Positions 1 to 6,719 of a stretch of DNA of 8,299 bases are shown here, piece by piece (within the stretch, counting starts at the first letter, position 1; every line of letters begins with the position of its first letter). The translations under genes and the position numbers were made by a program. This DNA is from Bacteroidota bacterium (GTDB lineage Bacteria > Bacteroidota > Bacteroidia > NS11-12g > UBA955). Below the pieces are notes generated by a model, which searched no databases, had not been told where the DNA came from, and worked only from the letters and a program-made list of their open reading frames with translations. The stretch is from contig JAURQA010000230.1 of assembly GCA_030836345.1 (NCBI GenBank), forward strand, positions 1-8,299, written 5' to 3'.

Positions 1-1
1 A

Positions 2-523
2 TGGCTCGATGATAGCAAAAAGATATCAGAGAAAGTAAGAAATGAATTGAGGCTTGAGATAGAGTCAGTTTCCGTTGCCTGGGCGGTGGGAATAGGTAAT
101 CCACGAGAAATTGAAAAAATTAATATTTTGCACGCGAGTATCTTAGCCATGCACAAAGCGCTGGATTTATTAAATATAGAACCAGCACATATTGCTGTGG
201 ATGGGAATAAATTTAAACCGTATAAAAACATCAAGCACCAAACTGTTGTAAAGGGAGATGGGAAATACCTAAATATTGCAGCGGCTAGCATACTAGCTAA
301 AACTCATCGAGATGAGTGTATGCAAGACCTGCACCAGGAGTTTCCTGTATATGATTGGAATAAGAATAAAGGCTATCCAACTAAGGCACACAGAGCTGCT
401 ATAAGTGTGTATGGATCTACCGATCATCATCGAAAGACATTTAGACTATTACCAGAGCAATTAATGCTGTTTAATAAGAAGGATCTTCCACCCAACCCTG
501 AAGAGAAAGGCCCCTTTAACTGA
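2..523 (+). CDS. rnhB: Ribonuclease HII, 5'-truncated by the window edge
   Basis: RNase HII removes RNA from RNA/DNA hybrids and cuts 5' of single ribonucleotides misincorporated in DNA; it is cytoplasmic. The frame is open from base 2 and begins inside the gene: the first residues read WLDDSKKISEKVR, matching the family's conserved LDDSKKLS segment. About 173 residues are visible of a usual ~200, so the first ~30, carrying the DEVGRG-type motif with two of the four catalytic carboxylates, lie outside the window. The other two acidic residues are present: the Asp of VDGN (codon 200-202) and the Asp of AKTHRDE (codon 311-313). The conserved NKGYPTKAH segment and the HR.TFRLLPEQ end are also intact. 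The TTG at 47 is internal and should not be taken as the start. A 91-bp gap separates it from the next gene on the same strand. The family assignment is secure. Confidence 0.96.
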   Translation, partial: WLDDSKKISEKVRNELRLEIESVSVAWAVGIGNPREIEKINILHASILAMHKALDLLNIEPAHIAVDGNKFKPYKNIKHQTVVKGDGKYLNIAAASILAKTHRDECMQDLHQEFPVYDWNKNKGYPTKAHRAAISVYGSTDHHRKTFRLLPEQLMLFNKKDLPPNPEEKGPFN

Positions 524-557
524 AGCAGAATTCAAGTAAAATATACAGGTAGGGCTT

Positions 558-586
558 AAGGGTAAAAATGCATGAAACACCCTTTT
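558..586 (+). terminator. Possible weak hairpin terminator after rnhB
   Basis: AAGGGT at 558-563 can pair with ACCCTT at 579-584 across a 15-base loop, and a run of four T ends at 586. A six-pair stem with a long loop is weak, so this is only a candidate for the end of the rnhB transcript. Confidence 0.25.
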
Positions 587-596
587 CAAATCGTTG

Positions 597-604
597 TAAG
601 TTTG
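597..604 (+). promoter_or_regulatory. Bacteroidota -7 box (TAnnTTTG) before the TPR gene
   Basis: TAAGTTTG matches the Bacteroidota sigma factor -7 consensus TAnnTTTG exactly and ends 10 bases before the ATG at 615. I see no TTTG at the usual 19-21 base distance upstream, so only half of the promoter is supported. If it is used, the mRNA leader would be only a few bases long. Confidence 0.45.
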
Positions 605-614
605 AACAAAAGGC

Positions 615-3569
615 ATGAAGTATTTATTTCTTATTATCTTTAGCATCAGCAGCATTTGTGCAAAGGCTCAAAAACATGACTATAGTCAATACCCAAATGT
701 AAATATGCAAAGGGGTATGGAGCTGTACGATGAAAAGAAGTTTAACGCAGCTATTGCTCAGTTTCAACTTTATTTGGAACAAAGTCCCGATTCGGAAATC
801 ACCAAGTCAGAGGCGCAGTATTATTTGGCGCTGTCTAAGTTGTTAGCGAAAAATTCAGACGGAGAATTCTCCGTTCTAAATTTTCTTGAGAAAAATCCAG
901 GTTCACATAAAACACATATGGCCAATTTGGCCTTAGGTAATCATTATTATACACAAAAGAAATATTCCACCGCTCGCCGATATTATAAATCCGTTGATAA
1001 GCTAGCCATATCCAAAGATGATAGGACTCAATATTATTATCGATTTGGGTATAGTCAGGTGGTAACAAAAAAGTATGACCGAGCTTATGAGACCTTAAAG
1101 CCATTAACCAAAATATCTTCCCAATATAAGATATTAGCCACCTATTACTTTGGTTATTGTGCTTACCAAAAGGGTAATTTTGCGGAGGCTTATCGAAGTT
1201 TTAAAAGCATAGAGGATAATGGGCCTAAAGATGTAAAAGAGTATATAGCTCAAATTCAATATGCCCAGGGAGAATATACCCGATGCTTGGCTACTCTAGA
1301 AAGACTGAGCCATAGGAAGAATGATGCACTGAATCTCCTCAAAGGAAAATGCTATTACCGTTTAGATAACCTTTCAAAAGCCTCAGAATATTTTGTTAAA
1401 ACAAAGTATACTCCAAAGGATTTAGGGAATTCAGAAAAATACGAATTTGGCTATTCGTATTATAAATCCAGGCAATATCAAAGAGCAGTAAAATGGCTTA
1501 AGCCCATTGGTTTTCAAGGAGATTCTCTTTCACAACATGCGGCGTATACCTTGGGTATGGCCAACCTTAAATTAAGTAAAAAAAGAGACGCATTAAATGC
1601 CTTTGCCGAGGCTTATAGAGCAAGTTTTGATTATTCCATTGCAGAAAGTGCGCTATTTAACCAGGCAAAATTAGCCGTTGAATTAGAAGACAATAATAGC
1701 AATACACTCCTTCAACGATTTATTGATAATTACCCAGATTCAAAATATAGCCGCGAGGCAAAAAAACTGTTGACCAAGCAGATGTTAAACACGGACAACT
1801 ACAAAGAAGCAGTTCGAGTTCTTGAATCATTGGGGAATATGGATTCTCAAGAAAAAGAAATCTATCAAAGAGTAACCTTAGCTAGAGCAATGGAACTTTT
1901 TAAAGGAAGACGTTGGAACGAGGCAAATGCTATGTTTGACAAATGCATGAAACAAAAAACCAATCAGTTGGCAAGTGAAGCAACTTTTTGGAAAGCAGAG
2001 AGCTACACCAATCAAGAAAAGTATACAGGAGCCGCAAACCTTTATCAAAGCTATATGAATACTGGGAATTCCAAAGAAGAGATTTATCCCTTAGCATACT
2101 ACGGGTATGGATACACACAGTATTCACAAAAAAATTATGCTGTTGCCGCGCCATACTTCAAGAAATTTATTGAACATTTAGGCCAAGGAAATTATGCAGA
2201 TCGTTTGATAAATGACGCGTATTTAAGAATGGGAGATTGCTATTTTGCCTCGAGGGAATATGCGCAGGCCATTAATAGTTATGCCTACACCACAGGTAAG
2301 AAAGCAATCGATGCAGATTATGCCTTATATCAAACAGGAATACTGTATGGACTGCAGAAAAAGTACGACGAGAAGATTTCAGTGATGAGACGTCTTATCT
2401 CTGAGCATAACAGTAGCAGGTATATTTCAGAAGCCTATTACGAATTAGGTGCTGAATATTGGGTCAAAGGAAATTACTCAGAAGCCGAAAAGAATTTCAT
2501 GTATTTAGTAGATGATTTTAAAGGACATTCATTAGTGGTAAGGTGCTACAGCAATTTAGGAAGAATATACGAATCCACCGATCGATTAGCTATAGCTCTC
2601 GAAATGTACACTCGGCTATTTGATGAATACCCCGGAACAGCAGAGGCTAGAACCGCAGCTCAACAAGTGAAACGTTTGTATGCGGGCCAAGGTGAACCAG
2701 AAAAGTACGTTGATTGGTTTATGTCCAGAGGAGGAAAGGTAACCGCTTCGGAGAAAGATAGCCTTTTATATAACTCGGCCTTTGATTTTTACGATGTTGA
2801 TAATTGTGATAAAGCCATTGTTGGTTTTGGTAAATACCTAAACGAAATCCCCAATGGTGGATTTGTGGTCATTGCAAATTACTACAAAGCCCTATGTCAC
2901 GAGAAATTAGGCCAAGATACCTCAGCTATTAAACATTACAAAAAAGTGGCCGAAGCTAGTGGTAATGAATTCCAGGAAGATGCAATTTTGGCATTATTGG
3001 AGCTGTTTGGAGATGAAGCCAATTGTAAAGATGTTTTCACTTACTTAGAAAAAATTGAAGGCATCACGAAAAATAGAGATACTCGTCATAAATCATGGCA
3101 GGGCATGATGCGCTGTTATGATGAAGATATCAACGCAACAAGTGTAAGAGATATTGCACAACGAATCCTTATTGAATTAAGCTCACCAGATGACCTTAAA
3201 GCAGAAGCCTTGGTTAAAATGGGTAAATGGGACTATCACGAGGGAGAAAGCGATGAGGCTTCAAAGAAATTTAGAGAAGTTATAGAAAAGTATAATAACC
3301 AATATACTGCAGAAGCCAAATTCAGAGAGGCTCAAATATTATTAGACCAAAAAGAGTACACAGCTTGTCAAGATGCATGTTATGAAGTGCTTGATTATTA
3401 CTCTGCCTATGATTATTGGTTAGGCAAAAGCATGAATCTTTTAGGTCATGCCTACTTGGAATCAGGAGATGAATTTAATGCTAAAGCCACTTGGCAAAGT
3501 GTAATAGAGAACTTTACTGAAGAACAGATCATTAACGAAGCGAAGAATAATTTAGGCAAACTAAACTAA
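615..3569 (+). CDS. Large secreted tetratricopeptide-repeat protein (984 aa)
   Basis: The protein starts with a signal peptide of about 19 residues (short Lys start, hydrophobic core, cleavage probably after CAKAQ or AKA). The Cys at 15 follows Ile rather than a small residue, so a lipoprotein signal is unlikely. Almost all the rest is degenerate TPR-type helix pairs, roughly 20 to 26 units by eye. Examples begin near residue 35 (ELYDEKKFNAAIAQF), near 190 (KGNFAEAYRSF), near 620 (YWVKGNYSEAEKNF) and near 890 (FREVIEKY). Several units have the BamD-like pattern in which a unit ending in a P.S/T.Y-like turn runs into the next helix. No catalytic domain, transmembrane helix or C-terminal type IX sorting domain is visible. 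The probable role is a periplasmic or outer-membrane protein-protein scaffold; this is inference, and the partner is unknown. The ATG at 615 is chosen because it gives a complete signal peptide. Confidence 0.9.
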   Translation: MKYLFLIIFSISSICAKAQKHDYSQYPNVNMQRGMELYDEKKFNAAIAQFQLYLEQSPDSEITKSEAQYYLALSKLLAKNSDGEFSVLNFLEKNPGSHKTHMANLALGNHYYTQKKYSTARRYYKSVDKLAISKDDRTQYYYRFGYSQVVTKKYDRAYETLKPLTKISSQYKILATYYFGYCAYQKGNFAEAYRSFKSIEDNGPKDVKEYIAQIQYAQGEYTRCLATLERLSHRKNDALNLLKGKCYYRLDNLSKASEYFVKTKYTPKDLGNSEKYEFGYSYYKSRQYQRAVKWLKPIGFQGDSLSQHAAYTLGMANLKLSKKRDALNAFAEAYRASFDYSIAESALFNQAKLAVELEDNNSNTLLQRFIDNYPDSKYSREAKKLLTKQMLNTDNYKEAVRVLESLGNMDSQEKEIYQRVTLARAMELFKGRRWNEANAMFDKCMKQKTNQLASEATFWKAESYTNQEKYTGAANLYQSYMNTGNSKEEIYPLAYYGYGYTQYSQKNYAVAAPYFKKFIEHLGQGNYADRLINDAYLRMGDCYFASREYAQAINSYAYTTGKKAIDADYALYQTGILYGLQKKYDEKISVMRRLISEHNSSRYISEAYYELGAEYWVKGNYSEAEKNFMYLVDDFKGHSLVVRCYSNLGRIYESTDRLAIALEMYTRLFDEYPGTAEARTAAQQVKRLYAGQGEPEKYVDWFMSRGGKVTASEKDSLLYNSAFDFYDVDNCDKAIVGFGKYLNEIPNGGFVVIANYYKALCHEKLGQDTSAIKHYKKVAEASGNEFQEDAILALLELFGDEANCKDVFTYLEKIEGITKNRDTRHKSWQGMMRCYDEDINATSVRDIAQRILIELSSPDDLKAEALVKMGKWDYHEGESDEASKKFREVIEKYNNQYTAEAKFREAQILLDQKEYTACQDACYEVLDYYSAYDYWLGKSMNLLGHAYLESGDEFNAKATWQSVIENFTEEQIINEAKNNLGKLN

Positions 3570-3636
3570 TATTAAGTATTTGATATGCAGATAATAACCC
3601 TTTGTTTAGGTATAATTGGTTGTTTGAGTTTTCCCG

Positions 3637-3674
3637 AAATCATGGAGAAGAATTCCCTTAGTATTCCATGATTT
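3637..3674. repeat. Perfect 10-bp inverted repeat (stem-loop or operator)
   Basis: AAATCATGGA at 3637-3646 is the exact reverse complement of TCCATGATTT at 3665-3674, with 18 bases between the arms. It lies in the 137-bp gap after the TPR gene and ends 13 bases before the -7 box of ribF. As RNA it could be a terminator for the TPR transcript, although only three T end the 3' arm and no longer T-tract follows. As DNA it could be a binding site for a dimeric regulator acting on ribF. The sequence alone does not decide between these. Confidence 0.55.
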
Positions 3675-3687
3675 GTTAGGCTTAGTT

Positions 3688-3695
3688 TATCTTTG
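3688..3695 (+). promoter_or_regulatory. Bacteroidota -7 box (TAnnTTTG) before ribF
   Basis: TATCTTTG fits TAnnTTTG exactly and ends 11 bases before the ribF ATG. The nearest TTTG upstream (3672-3675) is only 12 bases away, too close for a standard -33 box, so the upstream element is missing or unusual. That TTTG overlaps the right arm of the inverted repeat at 3637-3674. Confidence 0.45.
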
Positions 3696-3706
3696 CACTT
3701 AGAACA

Positions 3707-4630
3707 ATGCAAATCCATAGAGGTTTAAATGAACTCCCTAGTTTTAAGAATTTGGTTCTCACCCAAGGTACCTTTGATGGAGTCCATCTGGGACACCAGG
3801 TTGTATTAGACCAAGTGTTAAAAAAAGCAGCCGATGTAGAAGGAGAGTCAATGCTTATGACTTTCTACCCTCATCCGCGTTTAGTATTATACCCCAACGA
3901 TAATTCGTTGAAACTCATCAATACCATCGAAGAAAAAGCGTCTCGTTTAAGGCAGTTGGGATTAGATCATTTGTTAGTTGTTCCTTTTACCCATGCATTT
4001 TCTCAGCGAAGCCCCCTGGAGTTTGTGCGAGAGATATTGATTGATAAATTGAATGTGAAACACATGGTTGTTGGTCATGATCATCGATTTGGAAAAAACA
4101 GAGTTGGTAATTTCTATGAGCTTGAACAAATGGGCGAAATGTTTAATTTCTCAGTAGTGCAAATAGAGCCTCACGTTTTAAATGAAATAACCATAAGCAG
4201 TACCAAAATACGAGATGGACTATTAAATGGAGATATTGCAGCTACAAACGAATTATTAGGTCAATCATTCTCATTTACTGGAGTCGTTGGACATGGGCAA
4301 AAACTGGGGCGAAAAATAGGGTTCCCTACAGCTAATATTCAAATATTAGACCCATATAAAATTAAGCCAGCTAAAGGTGTTTACGCCATTCGCTGCAGAG
4401 TAGGAAATGAATGGAAAAATGGTGTTATGAATATCGGAGATAATCCAACCATAGAAGGAAAGGGCTTTAGTATAGAGGCTCATCTATTTGATTTCGATGG
4501 CGATTTGTACGACACCATTCTTACTGTTCAACTCATACAATACCTCAGATCCGAGAAAAAATTTAGTGGAATTGAAGATTTGACTCAAGCCATTAGGCAG
4601 GACTGTGAAAATGCAAAAAAATTGTTTTGA
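3707..4630 (+). CDS. ribF: Bifunctional riboflavin kinase / FAD synthetase
   Basis: RibF phosphorylates riboflavin to FMN and adenylylates FMN to FAD, both with ATP, in the cytoplasm. The N-terminal nucleotidyltransferase half carries GTFDGVHLGH (residues 21-30, the ATP-binding loop), the conserved GHDHRFGKNRVGN region (123-135) and ISSTKIR (163-169). The C-terminal flavokinase half carries GFPTAN (205-210, Mg-ATP/riboflavin site), GVYA (224-227), MNIGDNPTI (241-249) and the catalytic Glu at 257 in the IEAHLFDF stretch. At 307 residues it has the normal length of the two-domain enzyme, with no missing motif. The ATG at 3707 directly precedes the first conserved strand. Its stop codon overlaps the start of the M23 peptidase gene, so the two are probably co-transcribed. 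I see no FMN riboswitch upstream. Confidence 0.97.
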   Translation: MQIHRGLNELPSFKNLVLTQGTFDGVHLGHQVVLDQVLKKAADVEGESMLMTFYPHPRLVLYPNDNSLKLINTIEEKASRLRQLGLDHLLVVPFTHAFSQRSPLEFVREILIDKLNVKHMVVGHDHRFGKNRVGNFYELEQMGEMFNFSVVQIEPHVLNEITISSTKIRDGLLNGDIAATNELLGQSFSFTGVVGHGQKLGRKIGFPTANIQILDPYKIKPAKGVYAIRCRVGNEWKNGVMNIGDNPTIEGKGFSIEAHLFDFDGDLYDTILTVQLIQYLRSEKKFSGIEDLTQAIRQDCENAKKLF

Positions 4631-5358
4631 AAGGCTTTTTACTCCTTATGTTTCTTACCCACTTGGCATTTGCAAAGAGTCAAGTAGATAGCCTTTCATT
4701 GGCTCAAAAAGATAGCATAGAAGAACGATTCACCCAAAAAAATGAAAATCATTCAACTACAGATAGCATAGTACAAATTTCCAAAGAGGAAATGTCAAAA
4801 ATTCCAAAGGTATATCCCTTGTTTAATATGTATGACTACTGGGAAGATGATCACATGAATCCCTATCGGTTCATGACTTTAAAAAGGAATACCAAAGTGA
4901 GCATAAAAATACTACCCGAAGATTGTGATTTTTCTTTACCTATAGATGCTCCAACCACCAGTCCATTCGGATATCGGTGGGGAAGGCCACATAATGGGAT
5001 TGATTTGGACCTTGAAACCGGAGATTCCGTTTGCGCAGCCCTTGATGGAGTTGTTCGTTTAAGTCGCTGGTATTATGGTTTTGGCAACCTCATAGTTATC
5101 CGGCATTTCAATGGGCTCGAAACCTGCTATGCTCATTTGAGCAAAAGAGCTCTGAAAAGTGGCGACATCGTAAACGCTGGACAGTTTATTGGAAATGGAG
5201 GAAGCACTGGACGCAGCACGGGATCCCACTTGCACTTTGAAATCCATTTTTTGGGCAAGCCCATAGATCCAGAACGAATCATTGATTTTAAAAACGCGGC
5301 CCTAAAAATATCTCATTTAGAATTAAAACCATCGTTCTTTAAATCCTTTTTCAAATAG
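4627..5358 (+). CDS. Secreted M23-family peptidoglycan endopeptidase (LytM-type)
   Basis: M23 enzymes are zinc metallopeptidases that cut peptide cross-links in peptidoglycan. The first 16-17 residues form a signal peptide with likely cleavage after AFA. A polar linker follows to about residue 60, then a short region of unknown fold, and the M23 domain spans about 104-220. The zinc ligands are His122 and Asp126 (HNGID) and His203 of HLHFE; His170 (YAH) and His201 complete the active site. All are present, so the enzyme should be active rather than a LytM activator. The TTG start at 4627 overlaps the ribF stop codon (TTGA), suggesting translational coupling. The next in-frame ATG (residue 8) would break the signal peptide, which favours TTG. 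The gene converges on the deacetylase with 7 bp between the stop codons. Periplasmic action is inferred from the signal peptide. Confidence 0.93.
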   Translation: MKGFLLLMFLTHLAFAKSQVDSLSLAQKDSIEERFTQKNENHSTTDSIVQISKEEMSKIPKVYPLFNMYDYWEDDHMNPYRFMTLKRNTKVSIKILPEDCDFSLPIDAPTTSPFGYRWGRPHNGIDLDLETGDSVCAALDGVVRLSRWYYGFGNLIVIRHFNGLETCYAHLSKRALKSGDIVNAGQFIGNGGSTGRSTGSHLHFEIHFLGKPIDPERIIDFKNAALKISHLELKPSFFKSFFK

Positions 5359-5365
5359 AGTAGTC

Positions 5366-5989
5366 CTAACCCTTTTCAGGAAGAGCTTTCATTTCATACC
5401 CTTTATTCTTGCAGTAATCAAGGTACTCAGGCAGTAATTGTTTCAATTGATTTTCAGCTTTTTCAGAATCGTGAAACACAATCACGCTTCCCGGCTTTGT
5501 TTGCCTGCAAATTCTTTTAATAGCGCGTTTGCAATCTAAATTTTTCAAATAGTCTTTAGATAAAACTGACCACATCACAATTTGATACTGTTTTTTTAAG
5601 AAATGAATTTGTGAGGGTCTTATTTGTCCGTAAGGAGGTCTAAAAAGGGTAGCAGAGGTAAAAGCACTCGCTTTTTCAATATTTTGATAGTATTTAGTAT
5701 TTCTATTACTCCACCCTTTAAGGTGATTAAATGAGTGATTCCCTATTTGGTGTTCCTGATCTTTTACACTTTGAACAACACTAGCATATTTTACCGCATT
5801 TTCTCCAACCATGAAAAAAGTAGCCTTGGCAGAATGTTTTTTTAGCTGGTCTAGCACCCAGGGTGTTATACGTGGATGTGGCCCATCATCAAAAGTGATA
5901 TAAATAGTTGTATCATTTGGTTTATTCCAAATACAACTGGGGGCCAATTTTTTAAGGATGCGAAAGATGGTTCCAAAGGTACGTTTCAA
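5366..5989 (-). CDS. Polysaccharide deacetylase, NodB/CE4 family
   Basis: CE4 enzymes remove N- or O-acetyl groups from chitin-like polymers, peptidoglycan or xylan with a divalent metal. All five family motifs are intact: TFDDGP at 32-37 (catalytic base Asp34, metal ligand Asp35), NHSFNH at 84-89 (metal ligands His85 and His89), RPPYG at 117-121, MWSVLSKDY at 139-147, and VFHDS at 171-175 with the catalytic His173. The 207 residues are almost entirely the NodB domain. There is no clear signal peptide; the start is a cationic, amphipathic stretch. The start codon is uncertain. TTG at 5989 gives the longest protein, while TTG at 5947 also leaves the full domain and lies downstream of a possible -7 box. 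Its substrate cannot be read from sequence; its position between an M23 peptidase and a bactofilin suggests the cell wall. It is the only minus-strand gene seen here. Confidence 0.93.
   Translation of the reverse strand: MKRTFGTIFRILKKLAPSCIWNKPNDTTIYITFDDGPHPRITPWVLDQLKKHSAKATFFMVGENAVKYASVVQSVKDQEHQIGNHSFNHLKGWSNRNTKYYQNIEKASAFTSATLFRPPYGQIRPSQIHFLKKQYQIVMWSVLSKDYLKNLDCKRAIKRICRQTKPGSVIVFHDSEKAENQLKQLLPEYLDYCKNKGYEMKALPEKG
5974..5981 (-). promoter_or_regulatory. Possible minus-strand -7 box inside the deacetylase 5' end
   Basis: Read on the minus strand, this is TACCTTTG, an exact TAnnTTTG match, but it lies just inside the longest reading frame of the deacetylase. If it works as a promoter, translation would start further in, for example at the TTG at 5947. 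No -33 TTTG sits at the usual distance, so this is weak. Confidence 0.2.
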
Positions 5990-6038
5990 AATATATAATT
6001 TACCCTACAGTAAATCTGTTTAAATACGTTGGTTTTAC

Positions 6039-6046
6039 TATTTTTG
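6039..6046 (+). promoter_or_regulatory. Bacteroidota -7 box (TAnnTTTG) before bactofilin
   Basis: TATTTTTG fits TAnnTTTG exactly. It ends 4 bases before the ATG at 6051 and 28 bases before the in-frame ATG at 6075, so it bears on the start choice. No clear -33 TTTG is visible at the usual spacing. It lies in the 61-bp divergent gap between the deacetylase and bactofilin genes. Confidence 0.4.
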
Positions 6047-6050
6047 TAGG

Positions 6051-6464
6051 ATGCTTGGAAAGAAGAACAGGGAAATGTCTGAGAATTTAGGAACGAACCT
6101 CTTAAATAATATCGGTGCTGGAACTTCTGTTCGTGGCGATATTTCATCGGAAGGAGACTTGAGAGTTGATGGAAAGATAGAAGGGAACGTATCTGTAAAG
6201 CAACGATTGGTTTTGGGAGAGATAGCAATTATTACGGGCGACTTAGATGCAATGAATGCTATTTTATCAGGAGTTATTCAGGGGAATGTGAAGATTAAAG
6301 AGACGTTATTACTTAAGAGCTCTTGCATTATTGATGGAGACCTAGAAACCAATAAACTAGTGATTGAAAGCGGAGCGCAGTTTAATGGTAAGTGCAATAT
6401 GAATAGCACAGAGAAAGCGCCAGAAGATAAGAATAGTGGAAAGGAAGCAAGAAAAGAAAAATAA
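6051..6464 (+). CDS. Bactofilin, polymer-forming cytoskeletal protein
   Basis: Bactofilins self-assemble without nucleotide into filaments that place cell-wall enzymes and shape the cell. The core (about residues 20-117) is a right-handed beta-helix with the family's repeating hydrophobic/Gly pattern: GAGTSVRGDISSEGDLRVDG, then IEGNVSV, ITGDLDA, IQGNVKI, IIDGDLET and a closing SGAQFNGKCNM. A short Lys/Glu-rich, presumably disordered tail follows (118-137). At 137 residues it is a typical single-domain bactofilin. Two starts are possible: ATG 6051, or ATG 6075, which is preceded by a purine-rich ACAGGGAA stretch and fits a leader of about 25 bases if the -7 box at 6039-6046 is used. The 3' end overlaps atpZ by 29 bases. 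The nearby M23 peptidase fits the known functional link between bactofilins and M23 enzymes. Confidence 0.94.
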   Translation: MLGKKNREMSENLGTNLLNNIGAGTSVRGDISSEGDLRVDGKIEGNVSVKQRLVLGEIAIITGDLDAMNAILSGVIQGNVKIKETLLLKSSCIIDGDLETNKLVIESGAQFNGKCNMNSTEKAPEDKNSGKEARKEK

Positions 6465-6648
6465 ATCTTCCAAATCAATTTTGCAATACACAGGAATGAG
6501 TATGCAAATGATTGGCACAATTGTCATTTTTTTACTTATTGGTCGTTTTTTAGATTCCAAAGCACTGCTTAGCCTACCCATTTTTACGCTTATTTTCATT
6601 CTTACAGGAGTTTTTGTAAGCATGTATCAGTTTATAAGGAAGCTCTAA
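6436..6648 (+). CDS. atpZ: AtpZ/AtpI-family small membrane protein
   Basis: This is a 70-residue protein with a charged start (residues 1-13) and two membrane helices, about 21-39 and 48-66. The QYTGMSMQMIGTIVIFLLIG stretch followed by RFLD is the family signature, and Pro48 opens the second helix. Proteins of this family are encoded at the head of ATP synthase operons and are thought to help c-ring assembly or Mg2+ supply in the inner membrane. That role comes from the family and is not visible in the sequence. The GTG start at 6436 lies inside the bactofilin gene (29-base overlap). The first in-frame ATG is at residue 21, inside the signature, so it is too late; GTG is therefore the best choice. 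A hairpin follows 10 bases after the stop codon. Confidence 0.88.
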   Translation: MERKQEKKNKSSKSILQYTGMSMQMIGTIVIFLLIGRFLDSKALLSLPIFTLIFILTGVFVSMYQFIRKL

Positions 6649-6658
6649 GAGCATATAA

Positions 6659-6686
6659 GCAGGGCTTATTTTTTTGATAAGCCTGC
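6659..6686 (+). terminator. Stem-loop between atpZ and the AtpI-like gene
   Basis: GCAGGGCTTAT (6659-6669) pairs with ATAAGCCTGC (6677-6686), giving ten pairs with one bulged G and a T-rich 7-base loop. No T-tract follows, so it is not a textbook intrinsic terminator. It may be an attenuator, an RNA-processing site or a 3'-end stabiliser. It sits directly upstream of a promoter for the next gene. Confidence 0.5.
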
Positions 6687-6719
6687 CAATTAAACGTGAG
6701 CGCTAAATCATATTAATTT

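Noticed and set aside
47..523. Reading rnhB as a complete gene starting at TTG 47
   Set aside because: The frame is open to base 2 and the residues before 47 match the conserved LDDSKK segment of RNase HII, so the gene is truncated by the window edge.
835..2173. Open frames on the minus strand and in another plus frame inside the TPR gene
   Set aside because: They lie wholly inside a well-supported gene and have no domain, signal or ribosome-binding support; their sequences look like out-of-frame translations.
615..3569. TPR protein as the gliding/type IX secretion lipoprotein SprE/PorW
   Set aside because: The signal peptide lacks a proper lipobox (Cys15 follows Ile), and TPR repeats alone are not specific enough; a profile comparison would be needed.
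3570..3706. FMN riboswitch upstream of ribF
   Set aside because: The gap is only 137 bases and I see none of the conserved FMN element segments, just a simple inverted repeat.
4711..4771. Direct repeat GATAGCATAG (4711-4720 and 4762-4771) in the M23 gene
   Set aside because: It is short and encodes similar Asp-Ser-Ile residues in a low-complexity linker, so chance or weak local duplication explains it.
5986..6623. Minus-strand open frames across the bactofilin and atpZ genes
   Set aside because: They overlap genes with clear family signatures and show no recognisable protein pattern of their own.
6642..6652. Palindrome GCTCT-A-AGAGC at the atpZ stop codon
   Set aside because: A one-base spacer cannot form a stable hairpin, and short palindromes of this size are expected by chance.
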